This document shows positions 17,804 through 26,421 of a DNA stretch of 64,000 bases, one piece after another; the stretch's first letter is position 1; the number at the start of each line of letters is the position of its first letter. This DNA is from Blautia sp. Marseille-P3087 (GTDB lineage Bacteria; Bacillota; Clostridia; Lachnospirales; Lachnospiraceae). Made by a program: the position numbers and the translations under genes. The stretch is from positions 1,163,257-1,227,256 of the forward strand of contig NZ_LT635539.1 in NCBI RefSeq assembly GCF_900120195.1, in the 5' to 3' direction. A model generated the notes under the pieces. The model did no database searches and was not told where the DNA came from. It saw nothing but the letters and a program-made list of their open reading frames with translations.

Positions 17804-19777
17804 TTATTTTGAATTTCTCTTTTCTTTTCTGACTTTGATCCTGCGGATCATCCTTCGGATCAGAAATACCACAAGCACAATGATCACTATAAAGATCAGA
17901 CAAATACCTGCGATCATTGCCGAAAACTTATTCGGCTGCTTCACCAGATCAATGATATTTCTGCTGTCCTCCACAACCTTACGTCCATGTGTCGTCTCAT
18001 AATATTCCGGCACATTGGCAATTCCGTCGCCGTCTGTATCCTCAAAGGACTGCATATATCTTGCGATCGCATCCCAGGCCTTTAATTCCCTGTCACCCTC
18101 CATGATCGCCTGATCTTCCAGATTTTCAATGGGATTCCCATCCCTGTCCTTCGGTTCAAGAGACAGCAGTCCATAGGACATTTTCATCACAGAACCAAGC
18201 ATCTGGCCGGTATACAGATCTGTCACAACATGATACAGCTTGTCATCCTGGATCTCGATCCGCTCTCCGTCTGCCCTGGTGAGATAACAATCTGTCACCT
18301 TATTCAGAATCATCCGATGTGGATTGTATGCAAAATTCAATCCACTGCAATATAACCTTGCCGTTGTCATAAAATCCGATACAGAAGCGTCCACCTCCGC
18401 TGCCAGCTTCAGCTCCTTTCCGGTCAGGTATGCACTGATCAGCGGATATCCGGCAACACCGTCCTTTCCGATCCCCAATGAAAAGGAATTAAAAACATCC
18501 TCTACTGTGATATCGCCCTTTGTGTATGTATCCCGCACGGTTCCGCTTGGAACAACGGCTACATCAACCGGATCACCATCATAATACTCGGAATTCTCCA
18601 CTGCATATATGTATGCATCGGATATGATATCACCAAGATTCAACTCTTCGTGCATCGTACCCATTTCTTCCAGACTGTTGAATTCAACATCATTTTCAGC
18701 AAGAACCTCTTCTCTTGTATAGCCAAAATCGGCAAGATAATTCTTATCCACCGTATCCATCAGGGCATCGATCTGTTCCTGTGTCGCCCGGTCCGGTTTT
18801 ACCTCCTCAGAAACAGGGATCAGCTCATAGGATGTCAGCTCCCACCGTCCGTCCTGTTTCTGTGTCATGGAAAGTGATCCCAGATTTCTTCCGTATTCAC
18901 CGCAGGATACGATATATGTGTTCCCATGCTGAATTGCCTCTTTCAGCTCTGAGTGTGTATGTCCGCTGATGATCAGATCGATATCCGGCACCTCTTTTGC
19001 AAGGATCTCATCCTCCGATTTGTTCTCATCCTCCCAGGTTCCTCCATGGGACACACAGACGATCATATCCACTTTTTCATTTTTTCTGATCTCTTCTACC
19101 GTCTGTTTTACGGCCTCAACCGGATCCTTGAACTTTAATTCACAGGTCGGTGCACATTCCAGGGCATCCTTACCGAACACACCGACTACTGCAGTCTTTA
19201 CATCTCCCTTTTGAATTACCACATAGTCCTTCACGCCGTAGGCTTCAAATGCCGACCGGATCTGCTTCTGACCATCGTTTAGTCCATCCTGCTCCATGCT
19301 GTCCCAGTCCACATTGCACACCACCAGTGCCGGCACTGTCTCACCGGAATCCTTCGCAGCCTCCAGCATATTTGCCAGTCCCTTTGAACGATAATCATAT
19401 TCATGATTCCCCAAAGTCGTCACATCATACCCCAGATATCCCAGCATTCGAAGCTCTGCCGCCTCCGTATCGTATACGGTCTGGATCAGGGTTCCCATGG
19501 AAAAATCACCGCCATCCAGCACCAGGGTGTCCGGATCTTCCTGCTTCTTTTCATCAATCAGGGTTTTGATCCTTGCAAATCCACCAACCTCTTTTTGTTC
19601 TCCATCTACGATGGTTGAAAAGCTGTTCAAATGCGAATGTGTATCATGGCTGAACAAAACATCGATCTGTTTTGTCTCGGCTGCCTCCACCGGAACATTC
19701 CATGTAAAGGGAAGCAGTAATGTGGCAACAAGCATGATTACCAGAAGCCTTGCTGAAATTTTCTTTCGTGTTTTCAT
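17804..19777 (-). CDS. Membrane-anchored bifunctional metallophosphatase/5'-nucleotidase
   Basis: This UshA-type surface enzyme of 657 residues hydrolyses nucleotides outside the cell. A signal peptide (about residues 1-33) is followed by the metallophosphatase domain with metal-ligand motifs FSHDTHSHL, DGGDFSMG, LGNHEYDY and SGHTHSE. The 5'-nucleotidase C-terminal domain covers about residues 330-550. A calcium-binding-like DTDGDGIANVPEYYE motif and a C-terminal transmembrane helix with a Lys/Arg-rich tail complete it. Start ATG 19777 follows AAAGGAGAG. It lies 36 bases after the EamA gene and could be the last gene of the riboswitch-headed unit. Confidence 0.9.
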   Translation of the reverse strand: MKTRKKISARLLVIMLVATLLLPFTWNVPVEAAETKQIDVLFSHDTHSHLNSFSTIVDGEQKEVGGFARIKTLIDEKKQEDPDTLVLDGGDFSMGTLIQTVYDTEAAELRMLGYLGYDVTTLGNHEYDYRSKGLANMLEAAKDSGETVPALVVCNVDWDSMEQDGLNDGQKQIRSAFEAYGVKDYVVIQKGDVKTAVVGVFGKDALECAPTCELKFKDPVEAVKQTVEEIRKNEKVDMIVCVSHGGTWEDENKSEDEILAKEVPDIDLIISGHTHSELKEAIQHGNTYIVSCGEYGRNLGSLSMTQKQDGRWELTSYELIPVSEEVKPDRATQEQIDALMDTVDKNYLADFGYTREEVLAENDVEFNSLEEMGTMHEELNLGDIISDAYIYAVENSEYYDGDPVDVAVVPSGTVRDTYTKGDITVEDVFNSFSLGIGKDGVAGYPLISAYLTGKELKLAAEVDASVSDFMTTARLYCSGLNFAYNPHRMILNKVTDCYLTRADGERIEIQDDKLYHVVTDLYTGQMLGSVMKMSYGLLSLEPKDRDGNPIENLEDQAIMEGDRELKAWDAIARYMQSFEDTDGDGIANVPEYYETTHGRKVVEDSRNIIDLVKQPNKFSAMIAGICLIFIVIIVLVVFLIRRMIRRIKVRKEKRNSK

Positions 19778-19814
19778 AGCCCTCTCCTTTTGTGTATAGT
19801 TTTCTTATGCCTTT

Positions 19815-20228
19815 TTACAAAACCATCAATAATGTTCCCATACCAATCAAAATACATCCGATCAGCGATTTTGCTGTAAATTTCTCGTGTAAAAAAATAA
19901 ATGCCAGTACCAGCGTGATCACAACGCTCAGCTTGTCTATCGGCACAACCCTAGATGCATCTCCTATCTGCAGAGCACGATAATAACATAACCATGAGGC
20001 ACCTGTTGCCAAACCTGAAAGTATCAGAAACAGCCAGCTTTTTTTACTGATCGCAGTGATTCCACCTTGTGTATTTGTGAGGAAAACCATTCCCCATGCC
20101 ATGACAAGCACCACCATCGTTCGAATCGCTGTTGCAAGATTCGAATTAACACCGGTAATACCTACCTTGGCCAGTATGGAGGTCAGCGCCGCAAATACAG
20201 CAGACAGCAAGGCAAACACAAACCACAT
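19815..20228 (-). CDS. Half-size EamA/DMT-type membrane transporter
   Basis: This is a hydrophobic 137-residue protein with four to five transmembrane helices, starting MWFVFALLSAVFAALTSILA. It equals one EamA repeat; most EamA transporters have two, so this one probably works as a dimer. The Arg-Val-Val-Pro-Ile-Asp-Lys segment (ASRVVPIDKLSVV) is typical of this half-size group. ATG 20228 has GGGGGGAGT upstream. The substrate is unknown. Confidence 0.85.
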   Translation of the reverse strand: MWFVFALLSAVFAALTSILAKVGITGVNSNLATAIRTMVVLVMAWGMVFLTNTQGGITAISKKSWLFLILSGLATGASWLCYYRALQIGDASRVVPIDKLSVVITLVLAFIFLHEKFTAKSLIGCILIGMGTLLMVL

Positions 20229-20287
20229 AGTAACTCCCCCCTTAAATATAAGTTTTTTCTTAACTATCCCAATACAAGTCCATCATA

Positions 20288-21502
20288 TCATTTCCCTTCT
20301 GGTATGTCACTATTTACAATTTCCTCCGCCGTATATTCCTCTATTTCTGTCTTTGTCACCTGTTTGATATGCTTTTTTTTCAGGCACAGATATACAAATT
20401 CCCGAAAAATAGTATAGAACACGGAAAGCAGCGGAATAAAAACAAGCATACCCACAATTCCCATAAGGTTTCCGCCGATCGTAACTGCTGCAAGAACCCA
20501 GATCGACGGAAGCCCTACAGATTCACCCACAACATGAGGATAGATCAGATTTCCCTCGATCTGCTGCAGCACCAGAAATACTATAATAAATAAAATTGCC
20601 TGTTTCGGATTTACCATAAAGATCAAAAAGCTTCCCACTGCACACCCGATAAAGGCCCCGAAAATCGGAATCAATGCAGTAAACGCAATCAAAACTCCGA
20701 TCAAAAGTGCATATGGCATCCCCAAAATACTCAGTATCACCACAAACATGCATCCGAGGATCACAGCTTCCAGACACTGACCTGCAAGAAAATTCGCAAA
20801 TGTCCGATAAGTCAGAGAACAAATTTTAAGAAAAGCATCTGCCTTTTTCTTTGGAAGAAAGGCAAAAACTACTTTTCGGATCTGCACATGCAGTTTTTCT
20901 TTCTGAAAAAGAACATAGCAGGCAAACGAAAAAGCAATAAAAAAGGTCGCTAATCCACTGACTATGGAACCAACTGCCGACATTGTGGTATTCATCATAT
21001 TTCCTGCACCATTTCCAAGAAGACTTATCCCCCACTTGATCGCCTGGTCCGGATTAAACTGTACCTGATCTACCAGCTTCATGATTTCCTGGTTATTATG
21101 AGAGAATTCCCGGATCCAGCTTTGCATCTGCGGAATAAAATCTGCAATACTCATCATCAGGGTTCCCATTGTCCGCGTAAGCTGCGGAATCACCCCGAAC
21201 ATCACCAGTACGATTACACCAACCGCCAATATGATTGTAAGGAGCAGACTTATCGGTCTTGCCAGTTTTACGACTATCTTATTTTCTTTTTTTACTCTTC
21301 CGAAAATTTTCTTTTCCAAAAAGCTCATTGGCACGTTGGTCACAAATGCGATTGCTCCGCCAAGTACAAAGGGAAACAGGATCCCCCATATTGCTTTCAG
21401 CACATCGAGCACCACATCAAATTTCCACAGGACAACCACAAGAAATGCTGTAAACACAATAAGCTCCCTGATTTTTTTTATAGCAATTTTGCTTAAATCC
21501 AC
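20288..21502 (-). CDS. AI-2E family transporter (PF01594 permease)
   Basis: This 404-residue integral membrane protein has about seven to eight helices and the family signature LIGVLIAFTALIPIFGAFIG. Members have been linked to AI-2 export and to Na+/H+ or Na+(Li+)/H+ exchange, so the substrate is open. I place the start at GTG 21502, not at the ATG 39 bases upstream. The GTG has GAGGAGAAAG in front and overlaps the TAG stop of the P-type ATPase by one base, whereas the ATG lies inside that gene with no ribosome site. The two genes are therefore coupled. Confidence 0.88.
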   Translation of the reverse strand: MDLSKIAIKKIRELIVFTAFLVVVLWKFDVVLDVLKAIWGILFPFVLGGAIAFVTNVPMSFLEKKIFGRVKKENKIVVKLARPISLLLTIILAVGVIVLVMFGVIPQLTRTMGTLMMSIADFIPQMQSWIREFSHNNQEIMKLVDQVQFNPDQAIKWGISLLGNGAGNMMNTTMSAVGSIVSGLATFFIAFSFACYVLFQKEKLHVQIRKVVFAFLPKKKADAFLKICSLTYRTFANFLAGQCLEAVILGCMFVVILSILGMPYALLIGVLIAFTALIPIFGAFIGCAVGSFLIFMVNPKQAILFIIVFLVLQQIEGNLIYPHVVGESVGLPSIWVLAAVTIGGNLMGIVGMLVFIPLLSVFYTIFREFVYLCLKKKHIKQVTKTEIEEYTAEEIVNSDIPEGK

Positions 21503-24126
21503 TATCTTTCTCCTCTTTTTCTTAATTTCATACGTATCCATTTAAGCAGCTGAATGATTGGAAGACTTGCAAACGCATACAGATATACACAGCCAAGCTG
21601 CATCAGATCCAGCGTCTCTACTTTAAACAGGAGATGAAATCCCGGAACCGTCAGTACAACGGTAATGAGTACTGCCCCAAGTGCAAATGCTCCCTGAAGC
21701 CATTTATTATTAAAGAAACGTTTTGTAAAGATAACCGGATGATCCGATTTGCAGTTGAATCCATGGAACAAACGTGCCAGACAAAGTGTTCCGAAGGCAT
21801 AAGTACTGCCAAGCAGTGCACCATTCTGGTTATATCCTGTCAAAAATCCTATCATCGTCATCATACCGATCACCAGGCCTTCCAGACCGATTTTACCAAG
21901 AAAATCCTTTGTCAGTATTGACTCGTCTGCTGATCTTGGTTTCTCATTCATCACCTCACTGCTGTGCGGCTCCACGCCTAATGCGATCGCCGGAAGGCTG
22001 TCTGTCAAAAGATTGATAAACAGCAGATGTACCGGTGCAAAGGGAACCGGAAGTCCTGCCAGGGATGCACAAAGAACTGCCAGGATCGCACCAAAGTTTC
22101 CTGACAGAAGAAACTGGATCGCATACTTGATATTCTGATATAAATTTCGTCCATTTTCCACTGCTTTTACAATTGTTGCAAAATTATCATCTGTAAGCAC
22201 CATTGCTGCAGCATCCTTTGCGACCTCTGTTCCGGTCACTCCCATTGCAACACCAATATCTGCCTGCTTCAATGCCGGAGCATCATTCACACCGTCTCCG
22301 GTCATTGCCACGATCATCCCCTTCTCCTGCCATGCACGGACAATACGGATCTTGTGCTCCGGTGACACTCTTGCATACACAGAAATATTCGGGACAAACT
22401 CCTTCAGCTGCTCATCACTCATATTTTCAATATCAGCGCCCTCGCAGGCCTCCGACAGATCGTGTAAAATTCCGATCCTCTTTGCAATTGCAGCTGCTGT
22501 GATCTTATGATCTCCAGTGATCATGACCGGCCGGATCCCCGCTTTTATACATTCTGCAACTGCAGCCTTTGATTCTTCCCTCGGCGGATCCATCATAGCG
22601 ATCAGACCAAGAAATACCAGATGGTTCTCATCTTCTGTCGTCAATACATGCTTCTCCGGAATTTCACGATAGGTAAATGCCAGTACCCGTAACCCTTCCA
22701 TTGAAAATTCCTGATTCTGGCGCTGGATCTTTTCTTTATCTGCTTCTGTGATTTCCCGAACTCCGTCCTTTGTCCAGATTCTGTCTGTCAGCTCCAGAAG
22801 CCGGTCAACCGCACCTTTTACGATCATCCGGTTCTCACCATCAATTCTGTGAAGTGTTGACATCATCTTACGGTCACTGTCAAAGGGAAGCTCTCCTTCT
22901 CTTTGATAAAGCTTTCTTACACCTGCAGCCTCGATTCCGTACCGGCTGCCCAGATTGATCAATGCCGTTTCCGTCGGATCTCCGATCTCCACTCCATTTT
23001 CATTTGTTGAATCATTACATAAAATGCTGTAGTCCAAAAGACATCTCTGCGCCGGATCTGCTACATCAATTGCATCTGCTGTGATTCTTTTTCCATCAAT
23101 ATAATAATCTTCTACTGTCATTTTGTTCTGTGTGAGTGTTCCGGTCTTATCCGAGCAGATAACAGAAACGCTTCCAAGACCTTCCACAGCCTGGAGCTTA
23201 CGAATGATCGCGTGCTCCTTTGCCATCTTCTGTGTTCCGAAAGAAAGGACGATCGTCACGATGGAGCTTAAAGCTTCCGGAATCGCTGCGACTGCAAGTG
23301 CTACTGCAAACATAAATGCACTGCTGATCTTCTCACCGCGGAATACACTGATTGCAAACAGAATTCCGCAAAATATCAGGATTAGAATGGAAAGCTTCTT
23401 TCCAAAATCATCCAGATTCGCCTGAAGTGGCGTCTGTTTTTCCGAAGTCGATTTCAGAAGTCCCGCAATCTTTCCAACCTCTGTCTGCATTCCTACATTC
23501 GTTACAACCGCTCTGCCACGCCCATATGTGACAAAGCTTCCGGAAAACAGCATATTTGTCCGATCACCAAGCGGTGCTTCCTCCAAAATAATATCCATAC
23601 TCTTTTCAACCGCAAGACTTTCTCCGGTAAGAGCACTTTCATCGACCTTAAGACTTGCATTTTCAATCAATCTTCCATCCGCAGGGATCATATCACCTGC
23701 TTCAAGAAGGATCACATCTCCTACAACCAGTTCTCTTGCCGGAAGCTGTACCGCCACACCATCACGTAATACCTTTGCCTCCGGGCCAGAAAGATTCTTT
23801 AAACTCTGCAGAGACTGCTCAGCCTTTACGGTCTGCACGGTTCCCAAAATCGCATTGATCGTAATAACGATCACGATAACTGCTGCACTTTCCACATCTC
23901 CAAGCATACCGGATATGATTGCTGATGCAATTAGAATCAATACAAGAAAATCCTTATACTGTTCAAAGAAAATCTGCAGGATGCCTTTCTTCTTTCCTTC
24001 TGTAAGTTCATTCCACCCACATTTTTCTCTGGATCTTTTCACCTGTTCACTCGTAAGCCCAGATTTCTTCCCATTCACCCTTTCAAGGACCTCTTCTACC
24101 GTCTGCTGATAAATTTCCTTCATCAC
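21502..24126 (-). CDS. P-type cation-transporting ATPase (P2, Ca2+/Mn2+ type)
   Basis: This 874-residue pump has an N-terminal cation-ATPase domain, the TGES actuator motif, the phosphorylation site DKTGTLTQNKM, the hinge TGDGVNDAPALKQADIGVAMG and ten predicted helices. Helix 4 reads AAIPEALSSIV, as in bacterial calcium/manganese pumps. The gene is preceded by a yybP-ykoY riboswitch, which senses Mn2+. That strongly suggests a role in manganese (possibly also calcium) efflux, comparable to Lactococcus YoaB. It heads a unit with an AI-2E family gene and perhaps two more. Confidence 0.93.
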   Translation of the reverse strand: MMKEIYQQTVEEVLERVNGKKSGLTSEQVKRSREKCGWNELTEGKKKGILQIFFEQYKDFLVLILIASAIISGMLGDVESAAVIVIVITINAILGTVQTVKAEQSLQSLKNLSGPEAKVLRDGVAVQLPARELVVGDVILLEAGDMIPADGRLIENASLKVDESALTGESLAVEKSMDIILEEAPLGDRTNMLFSGSFVTYGRGRAVVTNVGMQTEVGKIAGLLKSTSEKQTPLQANLDDFGKKLSILILIFCGILFAISVFRGEKISSAFMFAVALAVAAIPEALSSIVTIVLSFGTQKMAKEHAIIRKLQAVEGLGSVSVICSDKTGTLTQNKMTVEDYYIDGKRITADAIDVADPAQRCLLDYSILCNDSTNENGVEIGDPTETALINLGSRYGIEAAGVRKLYQREGELPFDSDRKMMSTLHRIDGENRMIVKGAVDRLLELTDRIWTKDGVREITEADKEKIQRQNQEFSMEGLRVLAFTYREIPEKHVLTTEDENHLVFLGLIAMMDPPREESKAAVAECIKAGIRPVMITGDHKITAAAIAKRIGILHDLSEACEGADIENMSDEQLKEFVPNISVYARVSPEHKIRIVRAWQEKGMIVAMTGDGVNDAPALKQADIGVAMGVTGTEVAKDAAAMVLTDDNFATIVKAVENGRNLYQNIKYAIQFLLSGNFGAILAVLCASLAGLPVPFAPVHLLFINLLTDSLPAIALGVEPHSSEVMNEKPRSADESILTKDFLGKIGLEGLVIGMMTMIGFLTGYNQNGALLGSTYAFGTLCLARLFHGFNCKSDHPVIFTKRFFNNKWLQGAFALGAVLITVVLTVPGFHLLFKVETLDLMQLGCVYLYAFASLPIIQLLKWIRMKLRKRGER

Positions 24127-24200
24127 TTTCGCCTCCTTGTTTCTAAGTATTTACTACCTGTATTTCTTATTCAATGAAAGACCTCTTTGATAAAAAAATA

Positions 24201-24338
24201 TAAAAAAAGGAGACCTTCATTGCATAATAAAAATGCAATAAAAGTCTCACCATTTCCTTATGATACCGGATGCTTCCACCGTACTGACGACATCACAAAC
24301 GCAAATTGTTAAGCGCAGGTTACTCCCCTTTATTGGAT
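24201..24338 (-). ncRNA. yybP-ykoY manganese riboswitch
   Basis: Read on the minus strand, the leader has the conserved L1 box GGGGAGTAACC, then GTCGTCAGTACGG, then ATCCGG. These are the hallmark blocks of the yybP-ykoY aptamer. It ends in a long hairpin GAGAC(N)TT-ATTGCA / TGCAAT-GAAGGTCTCC followed by T7, an expression platform that looks like a terminator. It lies 75 bases upstream of the P-type ATPase start. High Mn2+ would be expected to switch the pump on. Confidence 0.85.
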
Positions 24339-24341
24339 CAA

Positions 24342-24371
24342 ATCATATACCCAAAGTAACATGATTGTCAA
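24342..24371 (-). promoter_or_regulatory. Promoter of the riboswitch leader
   Basis: The minus-strand -35 box TTGACA (24366-24371) and -10 box TATGAT (24342-24347) are 18 bases apart. The expected start is just before the aptamer. Confidence 0.6.
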
Positions 24372-24456
24372 GATGCTATATCATTACTTTTTCATTCTAT
24401 GTTATACTTATTACATCGTTAACACTATTAAAATAAATTCTTCGGAGGTGAATCAA

Positions 24457-25188
24457 ATGGATCATACGAATAATTCCTGTTGTTGTGGTGAAGCAGAATA
24501 TTTTTCCGGATGTCTGATTTGTGGTGCCCCTATTACGTATCGTGCTGAAAGCTCTATTCAGACGTGCAGCATCTGCCATAAAGAACAATTAACCAATGCG
24601 GTCTGTGAAAATGGTCACTTTATCTGTGATGCCTGTCATAGCTATGGCACATATGCTCCGGTAATCACGACACTCAGGGACAGTACAGAAAAAGATGCTT
24701 TGCTTCTTCTGGAAAAAATTATGGATCTTCCATCTGTACATATGCATGGACCGGAGCATCATGCAATTGTCCCATGCGTTCTTCTGACAGCGTTTCGCAA
24801 TAATGGAGAACATATGGATTACGATGCTGCATTATCTGAGATCTGTAAAAGAGCAAAGCAGGTTCCGGGCGGTACCTGTGGTTACTGGGGTGTCTGCGGA
24901 GCTGCTGCCGGAGCCGGTATTTTCATGTCCGTTATGACTGGATCCAGTCCACTTCACAAAGATGCATGGCCGTTTCCTCAAAAACTTGTTTCCATTATTT
25001 TATCTAGACTGGCAGATGTTGGTGGACCTCGCTGCTGCAAACGAACCAGCAGAATTGCCATTGAAGAAGCTGTTCATTTTTACAGTCAGTTTTGTTCTGT
25101 AAACATTCCGTTGTCTTCTATAACGTGTAAATACTGCAAAGATAATCGCGAATGCATCCAGGAAGATTGTCCATACTATTCTGAATAA
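24457..25188 (+). CDS. DUF5714 cysteine-rich protein
   Basis: The protein has 243 residues from ATG 24457, which has GGAGGTG eight bases upstream; an upstream ATG has no ribosome site. The N terminus is metal-site-like: SCCCGEAEY, CLICGAPI, CSICHKEQ, then CENGHFICDACHS. A second part has a GGTCGYWGVCGAAAGAGI segment, and the end has CKYCKDNRECIQEDCPYYSE. This agrees with DUF5714, whose function is unknown. It converges on the molybdenum hydroxylase operon, sharing a hairpin at the border, and I infer it may belong to that system. Confidence 0.75.
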   Translation: MDHTNNSCCCGEAEYFSGCLICGAPITYRAESSIQTCSICHKEQLTNAVCENGHFICDACHSYGTYAPVITTLRDSTEKDALLLLEKIMDLPSVHMHGPEHHAIVPCVLLTAFRNNGEHMDYDAALSEICKRAKQVPGGTCGYWGVCGAAAGAGIFMSVMTGSSPLHKDAWPFPQKLVSIILSRLADVGGPRCCKRTSRIAIEEAVHFYSQFCSVNIPLSSITCKYCKDNRECIQEDCPYYSE

Positions 25189-25191
25189 CAG

Positions 25192-25233
25192 ACAAGGCAG
25201 TGATTCCATGATACCACGAAATCACTGCCTTGT
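25192..25233. terminator. Hairpin between convergent genes
   Basis: Fourteen-base perfect arms ACAAGGCAGTGATT and AATCACTGCCTTGT are separated by 14 bases. It overlaps the last codons of the minus-strand CoA ligase. Neither side has a strong T run, so it may work bidirectionally but weakly. Confidence 0.5.
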
Positions 25234-26421
25234 AACTCGTTTGCCAGGATACAGTGCCAGATCTTCCCACTTTACTTTTCTGCAGTTCCATGAACGAATA
25301 TCCTTCTCTTCCAAAACACTCCTGATTCGTTCTTCTCCATTGTCCGATGTAAAAAGCGCTGTAATTTCCTTTTTTCCATCTACAATTTTCACACAATAAT
25401 CTACCAGTTCCGGAATCTCAAACAGCAATTCATCCATCTCTCTGATACTTCCCAATGGATCCATCCGCTTTACAAAGTCCAGGCGTTTTATTTCACTTCC
25501 ACAGAGGCATCTTCCCGGAATGATCCTTGTCCAGTCACCGGTTCGATATCGAATCAACGGCTGTGCTTCCATTCCAATGGTTGTGATTACCAGTTCTCCC
25601 CACTCACCGTCCGGCAGCACATTTCCGTTCTCATCTATAATCTCTGTAATACAATGGTTTTCTCGCATATGCATGCCATCATGCGCCGTGCAGCAAATGG
25701 CACCTCCAAGCCCCATCTCTCTGGAACCATAGTGTGGCCAAAGTCGTGTTTGCAGAATTTCTTCGATTGCTTTCATGACAGCTTGCGGACAGGCATCTCC
25801 GGATACCAGTGCTCTTTTTATACTGCCTTTTCCGCACATTCTAAGCATGGAAAGCAATGCAGTCGGCATTCCCACATACGTATCCGGCTGCTCCTCTTCC
25901 AGAATCCTGTTTAGTTCGCCATAAGTTCTTCCTGTTCCGGTTGAAAGAGGTTTTGCTCCCAGACGTCTGATTGCCTCCGCGATCAGTTCTCCCAATCCAA
26001 AAGGACCTGAAAATGGCATAGCCACCATCGTTATACTACCAGGATAAATAAATTCACCCAGACCTGCCATAAAAAGTTCTATGGTGTGTTCACAGTCTCC
26101 CTCTGTATAGAATACACGTTTACCGGCACCGGTAGTTCCGCTTGTCTGTTCTGATATCACTTTCTGTACTTCCCCCTGGGAGCAAATCAGCATCCTGCCT
26201 CCATCTCGTGCCAGATCTGTTTCTGTTGTAAAAGGAAGGCTTCTCAGATCTGTCAGGCTCTCCAGTCTTTCCGGCAAATCTCGATAAAAACCCTCTCGTT
26301 CTTTTTCTTTCTTCAGTACAATATTTAATTTCTCCAGCTGCATTCTGTGTATTTCATCTCTTGTAATCTCTGTAATGCCTTCCTGCTTACAGATCATTGC
26401 ATCTATATTTGATCGTTTCAC
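25222..26421 (-). CDS. AMP-dependent CoA ligase, DVU_1553-like
   Basis: This 399-residue adenylate-forming enzyme is of the phenylacetate-CoA ligase type. The P-loop-like SEQTSGTTGAGKRVFYTEGD lies at about residues 88-107, and GSREMGLGG and RTGDWTRI are later adenylation motifs. It would activate an organic acid as an acyl adenylate or thioester. The start is GTG 26421, overlapping the stop of the radical SAM gene as GTGA. As the last gene of a molybdenum hydroxylase operon it could act on the acid made by the hydroxylase, or serve in cofactor assembly; neither is shown. Database family names link it to Desulfovibrio DVU_1553. Confidence 0.82.
   Translation of the reverse strand: MKRSNIDAMICKQEGITEITRDEIHRMQLEKLNIVLKKEKEREGFYRDLPERLESLTDLRSLPFTTETDLARDGGRMLICSQGEVQKVISEQTSGTTGAGKRVFYTEGDCEHTIELFMAGLGEFIYPGSITMVAMPFSGPFGLGELIAEAIRRLGAKPLSTGTGRTYGELNRILEEEQPDTYVGMPTALLSMLRMCGKGSIKRALVSGDACPQAVMKAIEEILQTRLWPHYGSREMGLGGAICCTAHDGMHMRENHCITEIIDENGNVLPDGEWGELVITTIGMEAQPLIRYRTGDWTRIIPGRCLCGSEIKRLDFVKRMDPLGSIREMDELLFEIPELVDYCVKIVDGKKEITALFTSDNGEERIRSVLEEKDIRSWNCRKVKWEDLALYPGKRVTRQ

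Noticed and set aside
21503..21541. Upstream ATG start for the AI-2E family gene
   Set aside because: It has no ribosome site and would overlap the ATPase gene by 40 bases; GTG 21502 has GAGGAG and a one-base stop/start overlap.
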